The notes below the pieces were generated by a model. The model was given only the letters and a program-made list of their open reading frames with translations, did not search any database and was not told the origin of the DNA. Made by a program: the position numbers and the translations under genes. From the NCBI GenBank assembly GCA_026168455.1, contig CM047431.1:607783-671782 (forward strand): a DNA stretch of 64,000 nucleotides. The letters run 5' to 3'. Below are positions 11,565-21,691 of the stretch, piece after piece (positions within the stretch are counted from its first letter, which is position 1; each line of letters begins with the position of its first letter). The stretch comes from Theocolax elegans (Eukaryota; Arthropoda; Insecta; Hymenoptera; Cerocephalidae).

Positions 11565-12691
11565 TATAACGGTAAGCGAGTTACCGATCAGGTGAGTAAC
11601 CGAAAAGAGTATCGAGATTAATGCGCGCTCAGAGAACGCGCGCGAGTATCGTGCGCGGGAAAAGTAACGAGTTAGAGTTCACGCGCGCACGGCCACAACA
11701 ACGTGTTGATGACCGTTGTGAATCTTTTTACGTGATAAAATATCGTAAGGACTGGTGCGTTTCGTGTGCCGGTGTGAAGTTTTTCTCCCCACCAACCTCC
11801 ACGTCGGCGTGCGGAGCAGCACGGCCCAGAGAAAAGGGAAAAGAAGTAAGCCAGGAGTCGGCCGCCTTCCCGACCGTTGGAGTGAGAGAGAGAGATAAGC
11901 ACAAGGACGAGCTATCTCTCCGTTGCCGAGTCTTTTCCCGCCGAGGCGAGATATTTAGATACGCGGTAAGTGGTGCACCACGTTTAGACCCGCGTGTCTG
12001 TTTAATATTTCGTGTCCCGATTTACCTGGTACGGTCCAGGTGAAGAAGCGTTCCTCCTTTCCCCCTCTCGTGACAAATCCCGCCCGGGTAGACAGGTCGG
12101 TGGTTCGCGGGAGCCACTTCACGAGAGAAAGCGCGCGTGACGTAGGAAGCTTATACGTCAGAGCTCTCTACGTCAGAGAGACAAACGTCACTCGGTGTGA
12201 CGTATAGCTATCAGGTTAAGCAGCCGCTCATTCCCGGATTGGTCGCTCGTAACTCGCTAGTTAATAGGTTTTAACTACTTGTTTTCGCGCTGACCTCGGA
12301 GGTAGTCATCGGTACGACTCCCCGTAAATTGTTTACGTTGATTTGTTGTTAATTTATGAATATTTAATTGTTTATTTAATAAAGCGACTCGGCGAGACAA
12401 TCATTCTCGCCGATTAACGTAAAATATCGATTATTGATAGTGTTTTAACGGTTACTGTCCTATCCCACGAATACCGCCCTCTCCGGTGTTTATTCTAGTT
12501 GGCAATTTTGGGCATAGGGCCTAACACTCGATATATAAGTCAAACGAGGTGTTTGACGTTGTTAACGGCATTGCACGGGAATCAAAGTGATTCCCGGCCG
12601 CATCGTGGGACTGCACACTTAAGGTTGGTAAGTTGGGACAAATTGGGCCTAACCGGGGGCCTTACATTTCCCCAGTATCCATCCCGTTACA
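11565..12691 (+). mobile_element. Gypsy-type LTR (5' LTR or relic)
   Basis: A ~1.13-kb LTR that begins after a (TA)n tract with TATAACGG (TA instead of the usual TG) and ends in CCCGTTACA. The end is followed at once by a primer-binding-site-like sequence. It contains AATAAA at about 12379 and, towards the 3' end, CGAATACCGCCCTC, a phrase also present in the LTRs of gypsy A (CGAATACCGCC). No matching 3' LTR is present in the window. Confidence 0.65.
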
Positions 12692-12692
12692 A

Positions 12693-12710
12693 CTGGCGCC
12701 CAATACGTGT
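12693..12710 (+). promoter_or_regulatory. Retroviral-type primer-binding site
   Basis: CTGGCGCCCAATACGTG follows the LTR end with no more than two intervening bases. TGGCGCCCAA is the usual complement of a tRNA 3' end in insect gypsy elements. The same site occurs at 44407 in gypsy A. Confidence 0.65.
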
Positions 12711-13690
12711 GGATTTGGGATACAGGACATCGGAAAAATCAACAAGCACGATATAGTTGTTCAATTGTTAATAATATTGTTAGTTAACAATTGGATAGCT
12801 CGTGAACAATAACGAGGTCAGCAGTCGCGTTTCGAAATTGTGAAGTATATATCGGTACTCTTTCGTTCCACCACGAAGCGGGATTTGTGTATTAACAAAT
12901 AGAATTGTTATACACAAATAAAAATTTTTTTATAACAAATAAAATTTTTTTTTCATTTTCTCGTCTCGATTACTTAGTAGTAGACACAGGAAATTGGTTC
13001 CTGGTCGAACATAGGTGGCGCCACTAGAAAAAGGTCGCACAAATTGGAAATTTGGTGGGTTTTCGAACGGAATCAATAAACCTACCAGCATTACTTGGAA
13101 ATTGGATAGTTCGGACCAAATCAAGTAACTAGCGCCACCTAGAGGAACGAAAGAACGCGACACAGCGCGACATAACCTGGTGGCAATTTATCGGTAAAAA
13201 TAAATTATTTGTAAGTGTATGCAAGGTTTAACTGGTTTTTGCTGGCACAAAACAACAAGCTAATAACCTGGCTCAGACCTTTACAAATTGTATTATAGGT
13301 TATATTTTTGTAAGAGGTCAAGCGCTCGGTAACTTTAATTATTTAATTTATTTATTTATTTATTTATTTATTATTTATTACATAGTACCGTTAAGTTTGC
13401 GCAAGGTAAGAGCCAGCAAGTAGTTTATTGTAAAATTTCTTAGCAAATTTGTTAAAAATAGTTTAAACTCTGTAGTGCTTCCTGATCAAAGTAAGTCAGG
13501 ACTTACTTTTGGCATCCGGTTTTGTGCTTTAGCGGTTAGCTTAGGTAGAAACAAAACCCAGTTACGCGGATTGGACATTTGGCATGTAACGCCAAAGTTA
13601 AATATTCGACAGCACATAACCTTGCACCAAATAGTGCGTCAAGCCAGCGAGGCTACATACTGTTAAACGTATAAACGGCGCTACAACTGA
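12711..13690. other. Gypsy leader region with a possible small insertion
   Basis: No gene recognised between primer-binding site and gag start. At about 13013-13143 a block is bounded by TAGGTGGCGC and its complement GCGCCACCTA and may be a ~130-bp MITE. A TTTA tandem run lies at about 13340-13375. Confidence 0.4.
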
Positions 13691-13692
13691 AG

Positions 13693-13870
13693 ATGACCGC
13701 TCAGCAGAAAGACGTCGATGGTCAAATCGACGCATGGATTGAGACGCTCACCCGGGAGCAAATTGAACTACAGCTGACGCCTTGAACCTAAAATCGGCAG
13801 GCTCGGTTCATAGGAAAGCCGAGAGACTCCACCAGTGGCTATTAGGGAATTTTTCGGCCCAGGAGTTTGT
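13693..13870 (+). pseudogene. Gypsy gag N-terminal fragment
   Basis: Starts at an ATG (MTAQQKDVDGQIDAWIETL) 1 kb after the primer-binding site, where gag is expected. A stop appears after about 31 codons. The next frame continues with a plausible basic helix ending near QWLLGNFSAQEF, so a one-base frameshift broke it. After this point gag similarity ends and the hairpin array begins. Assignment is by position and composition, without a diagnostic motif. Confidence 0.45.
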
Positions 13871-13949
13871 AACGGGCTTATTTTTATCCTTTACATAAAA
13901 ATACATTTATTTTTAGCAGGACCGTAATAAATGTATAAAGTGAAAACGT

Positions 13950-14306
13950 CTGGGGTAGATTAGAAACAAATCTAGTGTTTCTTCTCATCCCAGTACGATT
14001 TCTGGATATTTAATGGAATAAGAGGTTGGGTAGAGGTTCGAACGAATCCAGCGTTCGGCCTCGCCCAATAAACTCTTTGGTGAATGTATTATTTGAAAAA
14101 ATCAGGTAGATGTTGGAATAAATCCAGTATTCCACATCACCTGAGTATTTTTCTATGGAAAAAAGGAAAATTTGAATAATTCGGGTAGAAGAAAAAGCGA
14201 ATCTAGCGCTCCTTTTCGTCCGAATGCATTCCAACGAATTGGCTTTAAATGATAAAAGGACTTGGGTAAAGATTGGAATGATTCCAGCATTCCATCTTAT
14301 CCAAGT
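13950..14306. ncRNA. Array of five covarying ~45-nt hairpins
   Basis: Hairpins lie at 13950-13993, 14026-14068, 14102-14144, 14179-14225 and 14260-14306, starts 76-81 bp apart. Each has an outer stem, a GGTA-type bulge on the 5' side, an inner stem and a 7-nt loop AATCCAG or AATCTAG (ATTCCAG in the last). Outer stems are CTGGG, TTGGG, TCAGGT, ATTCGG and ACTTGG, each with its own exact complement on the 3' side. Stem sequences therefore differ between units while pairing holds, which points to selection on structure. Spacer sequences are not obviously alike. A 111-codon frame starts at 14315, right after the last hairpin, but I cannot say it is a gene. Confidence 0.7.
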
Positions 14307-14960
14307 ACCTTCAAATGAACATTACACCTCTAGCTGTTCAATCAAACTCACAAAATTTAAATAGCAATATTCATTTATTTCTAGAAGTGGCGAGGAGGGT
14401 GCTTCCTTCCTCGCCTTACAGCTCGAGGCGAATGCTGCTTTCGACAGCGAGACGGACGGTTTTGTACATTTGGTTAGAGGTGGGGACTGCTCTCCCACCT
14501 TCTTCACACCTACAGCTGGAGTTTTCGGCTTCCCTCTCTTCTCATTATCCTCTTTGTTGTTTCATATGCTTTTGGCACAGGGTCGTCAACCTTTCTGTCT
14601 TTATATTGAGTTTCATTAGTTTTCAAAATCTGACTTTTATATTAATATAATAATTAACAAACGTGAAAAACAATCTTAATTTTAATTTTAATTCATTTTA
14701 CTTTAATTTATTGTTCAAATACTTACTTATTTTTTATCACTTTTCTTACATTTATTTTTTATATAAATATAATGTATAATTTCAAATTTTATTAATATTA
14801 ACTATAAACAATATAAATTTGCAACTTAGTCAATTTTAGTCGTATTTCAATTTCAGAATATGTATATTTTGCAAAATAAAAAAATTTTAAATAAAATTAT
14901 AAATTTTATTAATTTTGATTTATTAATTATTTAAATAAATTAATTTAAATAATTAATAAA
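14307..14960. other. Spacer with further small hairpins, then AT-rich
   Basis: Unrelated stem-loops occur at about 14388-14414 (GGCGAGGA...TTCCTCGCC) and 14484-14506 (AGGTGGG...CCCACCT). They lack the constant loop of the upstream array. From 14640 the sequence is AT-rich without recognised content. Confidence 0.4.
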
Positions 14961-14962
14961 TC

Positions 14963-15040
14963 TTCCGAGAGTCGGGCTTGAACCCCGACCTCTTGCGTGG
15001 CGCGCTTACACTCTATCGCTTGAGCTATTACGCTATGTGA
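14963..15040 (-). pseudogene. tRNA-like fragment (tRNA pseudogene or SINE head)
   Basis: On the minus strand the sequence has an A-box-like TAGCTCAAGCGATAGAG and a perfect T-arm, GTCGG GGTTCAAG CCCGAC, with a B box. The D arm can pair. The acceptor stem and anticodon arm pair poorly, so this is not a functional tRNA. A SINE head is the likeliest alternative. Confidence 0.6.
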
Positions 15041-15245
15041 CTGGAGCCTAACCATACATCTATATATATGGTTATGCCCGTCACATCATCCCCCTTTAAA
15101 TTTGTGAAAAATAAATGAAACACAAATTTATGGAAAAACAAGCTATCACTATGTACCCCATATTACCCCCCTTTAAATTTGTGTTCTTTTATGATTATAT
15201 AATAACACTATCAGATAACATTTCTAAAAACTTTCATTAATTTTA

Positions 15246-15251
<6 letters not shown>

Positions 15252-15284
<33 letters not shown>
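15252..15284. repeat. (TA)n microsatellite
   Basis: Uninterrupted TA dinucleotides. Upstream, the phrase CCCCTTTAAATTTGTG occurs twice (about 15102 and 15168). Confidence 0.9.
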
Positions 15285-15287
<3 letters not shown>

Positions 15288-15451
15288 GCCTAATATAACG
15301 AATTCAATTCTTTTCTTATATACATATAAAGATTATATTTTATTTACCGATCGATCAAACAACGTTGTTTAATTTTGTTGGGTCATGAAGATATCGAATT
15401 CTTCTGCTGACATCCCTGGAGCTGCCCCTACTCGGTGCGAAGAGCTACTAG

Positions 15452-15452
<1 letters not shown>

Positions 15453-15499
<47 letters not shown>

Positions 15500-15545
15500 G
15501 AGAGAGAGAGAGAGGGAGAGAGAGGTAGAGAGCCAGAGAGACAAT
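15453..15545. repeat. (GA)n-rich microsatellite
   Basis: Imperfect GA run with GGGAGA and GAAAGA variants. The 100-codon minus-strand frame across it (Ser/Leu repeats) is a low-complexity artefact. Confidence 0.9.
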
Positions 15546-15712
15546 GAGGGAGAGAGCGATAGAGTGCGAGTAATCAATCGACAGAAAAAGGTTTGAAACG
15601 TGTAATGAACGAAAAATTGCTGAAATGAGTTTTTGGTATGAGATCTTACCTGGGATTTGATCTGAGATCTCCAGTGAGATTTTTTAATGGGGATATATAT
15701 ATATATATATAT

Positions 15713-15794
15713 TGTGACGGAAATGGTCACACAATCTTTTAGATCGCAGGATGTTTAGTGCCCTGCCCAATGTGTTCTCAAAATCAGCACTGTT
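15713..15794 (+). mobile_element. 5' end of a gypsy-type LTR, cut by the assembly gap
   Basis: A (TA)n tract is followed by TGTGACGGAAATGGTCACAC, the same terminus as the solo LTR at 39320 (TGTGACGGAAATCGTCACAG). The LTR runs into the run of Ns, so its length and partner are unknown. Confidence 0.65.
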
Positions 15795-15894
15795 NNNNNN
15801 NNNNNNNNNNNNNNNNNNNNNNNNNNNNNNNNNNNNNNNNNNNNNNNNNNNNNNNNNNNNNNNNNNNNNNNNNNNNNNNNNNNNNNNNNNNNNN
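15795..15894. other. Assembly gap, 100 Ns
   Basis: Exactly 100 N characters, the usual placeholder for a gap of unknown size. Frames that span it are not meaningful. Confidence 0.99.
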
Positions 15895-16798
15895 TTCTAT
15901 ATTCTATTAAATCGAAAAAAATTCCATCATCTGGTTTTCTTCGTTTCAAGATTCAACTTAACTGGTAAAAACTTAACGATAATTTATTATTAACGGGCTA
16001 ATAAAATAAGGCACTCTTTTGTTGACAATTAATGTTTCGTAATATTTAAACTAATTAAACTTTGGTTATTATCTCCAAAAAGTTTATCTCAATATGACTA
16101 ATTAATTACGATTTTAATCTTCTATAACTATAACATACTGTTAGAGATTTATTGTTATTAACGATACAATATCGCTCATTTCTAGCCAAAAAACCAGGGT
16201 TTAAACCAAGGTTTTTATGGACATTATATCCTGCCGAAAAAATCTAAAAAAACTGAGCGAAGAATCATTTTTGCTTGACAGAAAATGATACATATTATGT
16301 TTTGCGAAAAAAGATAAAAAAAATAATATTTTAACCCTCTGCAAATATAAGTCTTCCCCAATTGGCTGTTCACGGCATAAAATACTTACACGACGTCCCT
16401 GGAAGACAGCGCTATGAACAAATTTCTCACGTTTTGACAGCAATCTTGGATTTACCACCTTGGATATATCATGTTGAATTCGCTATAATGAGTCCGTAAT
16501 CCTAAAATCGGAGCTCGGATACGTGATTAGCGACCCAGAAAATCCCGTATAACAAGTGTCATTGCATTTCTCAGTATAGTTAAACTTTAAAAGAAATTAG
16601 CGTACCTCGGAGTGCGTACATGCCCTTGTGGCGGAGGAGGGGGGATAAATTTGGTAAATCTGAGCTCAGATTCGTGATCGGTGACCCCTAAAACCCCCGG
16701 GGAGGTAAGATTTATTGATAAGAGTCATTAGTCGCGTCACGAAAAATAATACCTACTATATATGTTATGAAAATAAATGATAAAATTGTATTTCAAAA
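15895..16798. other. Spacer, nothing recognised
   Basis: No supported gene. Around 16495-16565 and 16655-16735 there is a loose direct repeat (GAGCTCGGATACGTGATTAG against GAGCTCAGATTCGTGATCGG). An 85-codon minus frame at 16458-16201 has no recognisable domain. Confidence 0.4.
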
Positions 16799-16965
16799 TA
16801 TATATATATATATGTCATATATATGTTATATATATATGTCATATATATGTTATATATATATATGTCATATATATGTTATATATATATATATATGTCATAT
16901 ATATGTTATATATATATATATATATGTTATATATATAAGTGTGTGTGTGTGTGTGTGTATGTGTT
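16799..16965. repeat. TATATG/(TA)n microsatellite ending in (GT)n
   Basis: Alternating ATATATGTCATATATATGTTA blocks, ending in about eight GT dinucleotides. The Tyr/Ile/Cys-rich frame across it is an artefact. Confidence 0.9.
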
Positions 16966-16980
16966 ATGCCCTAAAATACA

Positions 16981-17458
16981 TGAAAATTAGTGATTTATGA
17001 TGTTTATATGAGGCATAACTTACAACAGCGGTCTTGGCCAATAAGCTAACCACCGCCATTCGAAAGCTCTCGAAAAATGTGATCTTTTATGCGGTGTTAG
17101 ATCAAAATCGATTGTGGCGTGGTCGCCTTTTTGATATTCAATATTTCCGGGCGTTCTATCTCTTCGAGATTTTAAAATTAAGAATTGTAACCCAAGTAGA
17201 TAAGTTTTAAAGATTATTTTGAACAAAAGTTGTTTGTAATGTTTTTTCAAAAAAATCAATAGGTATTGAGATAAATGGCTTTAAAAATAGAAATTTTTCT
17301 TAAAAATTGAATAATTTCCAGTTTTCATGGTCGAATAACTCTTAGGCAAATTATTTTTAACACTTAAAATTTTTTTTATTTTCTGGAAGTTATTTTCAGC
17401 CTGTTCTCAAATTTTGGAGGGATTTACAATTTTCATCGTACCACTTGACGCGAAATAG
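16981..17458 (+). repeat. Dispersed repeat D, copy 1
   Basis: About 480 bp starting at GAAAATTAGTGATTT and matching 18983-19456 in the same orientation with scattered differences. It includes GCGGTCTTGGCCAATAA and CTATCTCTTCGAGATTTT. No coding potential seen and family unknown. Confidence 0.75.
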
Positions 17459-17644
17459 CCCATATATATATTTTAAATTTGTTTTTTCAAGAATAGATAA
17501 TATATGTATTTTTTCCGTGCGCAAAAAAAAGTTGTGAATGTAACTTGAAAGAATGTGTATTAGTTTACTTATTCCTGATAAAACTCATAAAATCAAAACA
17601 GACCTAAATTTTAATGTAATGTTTTTAAAACAAAATGCTCAATT

Positions 17645-18006
17645 TTTCGAAGATTAAATAAATATTAATCAAGTATAACATACACTTTTCCAAATATCTA
17701 TATGTGAAATATACCATAAGTTAAAAATTAAATACATTAATTATTGCATTTTTAAAATAATTCTATTATAAACAGTAATGGCAAAAGAAAATTCAAATTT
17801 TAACAGTGGCAATATAAAATACGAATTCAATTTGAAAAGTTTTTCGAAAATTATTAATTTAGTAGCATTTAATTTAAATATTATTTAAATCAAAATTTAA
17901 AAATTGTATGGATATATAATTGAGTAGATTACGTATATTTATATAAAACAATATTTTAAATAAACAAGTATGTATTTATTAGAAACAAAAGGTTATTTAA
18001 GGAATG
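17645..18006 (-). repeat. Dispersed AT-rich repeat, inverse of 5810-6190
   Basis: Reverse complement of the repeat at 5810-6190, running from ATTAATCAAGTA to AGGTTATTTAAGGAATG. It ends one base before the Penelope-like direct repeat. Confidence 0.65.
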
Positions 18007-18007
18007 C

Positions 18008-18282
18008 GACGAAATTTCTGAAGACTTGAATAAAAGAACGACAACTATTAGCCAAAACACAATCAAAGCGTTTATTTCTTCTTGAATGCAAACACAACGA
18101 TGTTATTCCGAATCACATTAGAAACATGATGCCAGAAGAGGTCTGAAAAGATATCAGACGAAACGTCGCAATTTTTAATTAAAAGAAAAGGTGTTAAAAT
18201 TTATTCAACACCCTGTGAATTGCCCTACAAGATCGTCTAAAAAACCAAAATAAAATAATGGAGGGTGACTATCCACTACTAT
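18008..18282 (+). repeat. Penelope-like direct repeat, copy 1
   Basis: A 275-bp block repeated at 18368-18642 (offset 360 bp). It encodes in part LLAKTQSKRLFLLECKHNDV, resembling the N-terminal region of Penelope-like proteins. After a stop it has a stem GTCTGA/TCAGAC followed by GAAACGTC. Tandem partial copies are typical of Penelope elements. The family call is tentative. Confidence 0.5.
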
Positions 18283-18367
18283 ATAACGGTCAACGATCGA
18301 ATAACGACCAGTCTCCAAGGGGAGGATCATTTTTCAAAAACATCTCTAGAAGACACGGACACAAATT

Positions 18368-18642
18368 GACGAAATTTCTGAAGACTTGGATAAAAGAACG
18401 ACAACTATTAGCCAAAACACAATCAAAACGTTTATTTCTTCTTGAATGCAAACACAACGATGTTATTCCGAATCACATTAGAAACATGATGCCAGAAGAG
18501 GTCTGAAAAGATATCAGACGAAACGTCGCAATTTTTAATTAAAAGAAAAGGTGTTAAAATTTATTCAACACCCTGTGAATTGCCCTACAAGATCGTCTAA
18601 AAAACCAAAATAAAATAATGGAGGGTGACTATCCACTACTAT
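18368..18642 (+). repeat. Penelope-like direct repeat, copy 2
   Basis: Nearly identical to copy 1 and ending at the same ATCCACTACTAT phrase. Copy 2 extends a plus-strand frame from 18258 (82 codons) through the 85-bp spacer. It carries the same GTCTGA...TCAGAC-GAAACGTC structure near 18508-18535. Confidence 0.5.
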
Positions 18643-18982
18643 TGGTTTATAATAATTAAAATAAATATATGGGCTCTGTAACTAAAGGGAAAAATAAATT
18701 TTGAAAGAGGGTGCAAATTACGAATTAAGGGAGAAATGGAAGAAACAGGTTTTTATTTCTATACCGCTAAAATGTTATAAATAATTCTTTAAAACTAATA
18801 CAAAAATTAATTTAATTAAGAAAAAAGTTTTATTACTCTAAAAGTACAAAATATTAATGACATATAGAACTCTTGGCCATGACCCTTCGTCATTAATTAA
18901 ATTAATTTTAGGAGGTAAAGTTCTATTTAGATTCGTTTAAAATAATCCAAATTTTAAATAGGTTTTTACTAAATAAAAATAC
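18643..18982. other. AT-rich spacer, nothing recognised
   Basis: No gene, repeat partner or structured element noticed. Confidence 0.4.
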
Positions 18983-19456
18983 GTGAAAATTAGTGATTTT
19001 ATGAGGTTTATGAGGCATAACTTACACCAGCGGTCTTGGCCAATAATCTAACCCAAGCCATTCGAAAGCTCGCGAAAAATGTGAACTTTTGAGAGGTGTT
19101 AGATCAAAATCGATTATGGCGTAGTCGCCTTTTTTGATATTCAATATGTCCGGGTGTTCTATCTCTTCGAGATTTTGAAATTAAGAATTGTAGCCAGGGT
19201 AGATAAGTTCTAAAGATTAATTTAAACAAAAGTTGTTTGTAATGTTTTTTCAAAAAAATCAACAGATTTTGAGATAAATGGCTTTAAAAATAAAATTTTT
19301 TCTAAAAAATTGAATAATTTCCACTTTTCATGGTCGAATAAGTCTTAGGCAAATTATTTTTAAAACCTAAAATTTTTGTAGTATATTCTGGAAGATGTTT
19401 CAAGCCTGTTCTCAAATTTTGTAGCGATTTAAAATTTTCATCATACGATTTGACGT
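18983..19456 (+). repeat. Dispersed repeat D, copy 2
   Basis: Second copy of the repeat at 16981-17458. It ends at TTTGACG, just before the first small MITE. Confidence 0.75.
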
Positions 19457-19469
19457 GAGTAGTTATGTT

Positions 19470-19584
19470 GGTACTATGGACAGACACAACAAACCCCCAC
19501 CATCTAGCTACTGACCTCGAGTAACCCCGTCTATGACAGCTACTCGAGGTCAAGGTCAGGTTTGTTGTGTTTGTACATAGTATC
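19470..19584. mobile_element. Small MITE (26-bp TIR), copy 1
   Basis: GGTACTATGGACAGACACAA at the left end is matched by its inverse complement at the right end. Internal arms CTGACCTCGAGTA and TACTCGAGGTCAAGGTCAG also pair, so the whole ~115-bp element folds on itself. Two further copies are at 19671 and 21054. Confidence 0.8.
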
Positions 19585-19628
19585 ACCTCTCTTAAAAAAT
19601 CAAGGTTATTAGAGAGAGACAGAGAGAC

Positions 19629-19660
<32 letters not shown>

Positions 19661-19670
19661 TAGTTATGGT

Positions 19671-19796
19671 GGTACTATGGACAGACACAACAAACCCCCA
19701 CCACCTACCCACTGACCTCGAGTAACCCCGTCTATGACAGACTACTCGAAGTCAAGGTCAGGTTTGTTGTGTCTGTACATAGTACCAACTCTCTTA
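19671..19796. mobile_element. Small MITE, copy 2
   Basis: Same element and orientation as copy 1. It is separated from copy 1 by AAAAATCAAGGTTAT and a (GA)n tract, suggesting local duplication of a MITE plus microsatellite block. Confidence 0.8.
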
Positions 19797-19810
19797 AAAA
19801 TCAACGTTAT

Positions 19811-20545
19811 ATGATATGATATTTTATTGGGTTTTTGGGGTAGAGACCCCGTAAACACGAAAGTATACAGTGCGTTGATAACTATGTTAATAATAAAATA
19901 ATATTATATAACAAACAAGAATAACAATATAAAAATAACAATAGTAAAAATAAAAGTGTAAAAATAAAAGTGTAAAAATAAAAGTATAAACGAGTAAAAG
20001 AGCGCAGTGATAATAACATAAAATTTAATAAAATTGAATAAAGCGCAAAACGCAATAAAAGTTATAAGAAATAAAAAATAAACGCAAAACGCAAAAAGCA
20101 GTAATATAACATTTGAAAACTTAAGAAATATAAATACTGCGACGGTTTATTACGAGCTAGAACGTAAGTCTACCTCACTAACTTCACTTAAATCACCCAA
20201 ATCACTTATACGGGAACGGACTAGATTTTCGTTTCTCACTCTATCCTCCCATGCGATGGAGTCGAGACGAAGGAGGTGATCAAAGATAAATGATTTGAAA
20301 GTGTTGAAATGAGCCGGATCGAATGATACAAAAGGGTATGAGTTTAGTTGTTTAGTGGCAGTGATGACAAATGACTTATGGAGTGATTCAGTGCGAGGTG
20401 GTAAATAGGACAGCGGTTTAGGAGGATGTCGAGATGAAAAACGTTGATCAGTGGAGCTATTGATTCTAATAAAATGTTCTGAGAGGTAATGTGGTGAGTT
20501 GTGAGCCAGAATGCTGTAAGAAAGAGTACTGATGAAAAATAGCCG
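19811..20545 (-). mobile_element. LINE 3' end fragment (C-terminal coding and 3' UTR)
   Basis: Minus-strand relative of the LINE at 7440. The 3' UTR begins with a TTTTGGGGTAGAGACCCCGTAA hairpin analogous to GGGGTAGAAACCCC at 7460. The coding remnant at about 20200-20540 parallels the C-terminal region at 7920-8100 (ATGACAAATGACTTATGGAG against ATGACAAATGATCTGTTTAA). It is 5' truncated, as is usual for LINEs. Confidence 0.7.
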
Positions 20546-20547
20546 TG

Positions 20548-20990
20548 AAAATGAGATTTGATTTTGATTTATTCAGATTTGCAGCCTTGGGGTATAACCC
20601 TATCTGGCTGTGGAGATTTACAGAATAAAATTATAATAATTACAATGGTAGTACAATTTAAAGCGCAAAGTACAGGTGCAGTACAGTTAGATTAGTAGTA
20701 CATTAGCTACCCTGCCACTATAAGACACAATATAAACTCATAAAACTAAATGAATTTCTCGAAAAGCATAATAATAAATCTGTAATAGGGAAGGATAGCT
20801 AAATTGTGATACCCTCTCTAAAAACTCTGTCCTCCCACTCGGTTTTATCACGCTGGAGGAGCACGCTGCGAAGTTGAATTTTGAAACTACTGAGATTACC
20901 GATGTCAAATACGATTTCATTTAACGCATTAATAATTTTGGAAGCAGAGATTAAAAAGGAGCAGTTCCACGCTTCAGTTCTGGGTGGAGC

Positions 20991-21000
<10 letters not shown>
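20548..21000 (-). mobile_element. Second LINE 3' end fragment
   Basis: Another minus-strand 3' terminus, starting at a GGGGTATAACCC hairpin near 20594. Its coding remnant lies at about 20800-20995 and encodes an APPRTEAW-like phrase corresponding to the LPPRTEAL phrase of the 7745-8533 region. It directly abuts the previous fragment and ends in a (GA)n tract. Confidence 0.65.
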
Positions 21001-21025
<25 letters not shown>

Positions 21026-21053
21026 ATTAATTAAAATATTTTGATTTACCTGA

Positions 21054-21172
21054 GGTACTATGGACAGACACAACAAACGCCCACCACCACCTATCCACTG
21101 ACCTCGAGTAACCCCATCTATGACAGACTACTCGAAGTCAAGGTCAGGTTTGTTGTTTCTATCCATAGTACC
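21054..21172. mobile_element. Small MITE, copy 3
   Basis: Third copy, with the same terminal inverted repeats. It lies between two occurrences of a (GA)n-CTTAATTAAAATATTTTGATTTACC block (21001-21050 and 21238-21280), which suggests that block was duplicated too. Confidence 0.8.
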
Positions 21173-21280
21173 ACCTCTCTTAAAAATCAAGGTACTACCT
21201 TATACTTTTTTCTATACTCGCCGAGATTGAGAGAGAGTGAGAGAGAGAGAGAGCTTAATTAAAATATTTTGATTTACCCT

Positions 21281-21691
21281 TTTTCTTTCTTCTCCTCGTG
21301 AACGTCATCAACCAGGAAACTCACACTGATTGCAATCGCGGCGGATGATAAACTGACCACCGTAGGAAGCTTTTGCGCTTCAATCACCTATCTCCCACCA
21401 CCACCCATACCCTAAAATTTGCTGACGTTTAAATATTGCAGCCATCGCAAAATTAGTTTCGCACGTACTAGTTCTGATATTATTGCAAAATTTACAAAAA
21501 ATTGTCCAAACTCTGTGACTGTGTATTACTCTGAATATTTTCCTTTATATAAATTTTTAAATATAATTTCAAATAAAATATAGTGAGGTAGTGAGAAAGG
21601 TAAGTAATTTATAAATCATTATTTATAGTAATAATTATTTATTCTAGGTACTTCGATCGATATTACAAGAATTATACAGGATGCACACATT
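21281..21691. other. Left flank of the Polinton
   Basis: No gene recognised. I looked here for an inverted copy of the ATCGAT-rich sequence at 35150-36110 and saw none, so the left terminal repeat is absent, unrecognised or lost. Confidence 0.4.

Noticed and set aside
13950..14306. Hairpin array as a microRNA cluster
   Set aside because: Stems are too short (about 17 bp), the loop is constant and the stem sequences are not, the reverse of what miRNA paralogues show.
14963..15040. Functional tRNA gene
   Set aside because: T arm and boxes are good, but the acceptor and anticodon stems do not pair.
15428..15730. 100-codon Ser/Leu-rich frame
   Set aside because: It is the translation of a (GA)n microsatellite.
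16767..17000. 77-codon Tyr/Ile/Cys-rich plus frame
   Set aside because: It is the translation of TATATG and GT microsatellites.
18110..18535. Functional hammerhead ribozyme in the Penelope-like repeats
   Set aside because: CAGAAGAG replaces CTGANGA and no sensible stem III with a cleavage triplet follows GAAA. Kept only as a degenerate candidate.
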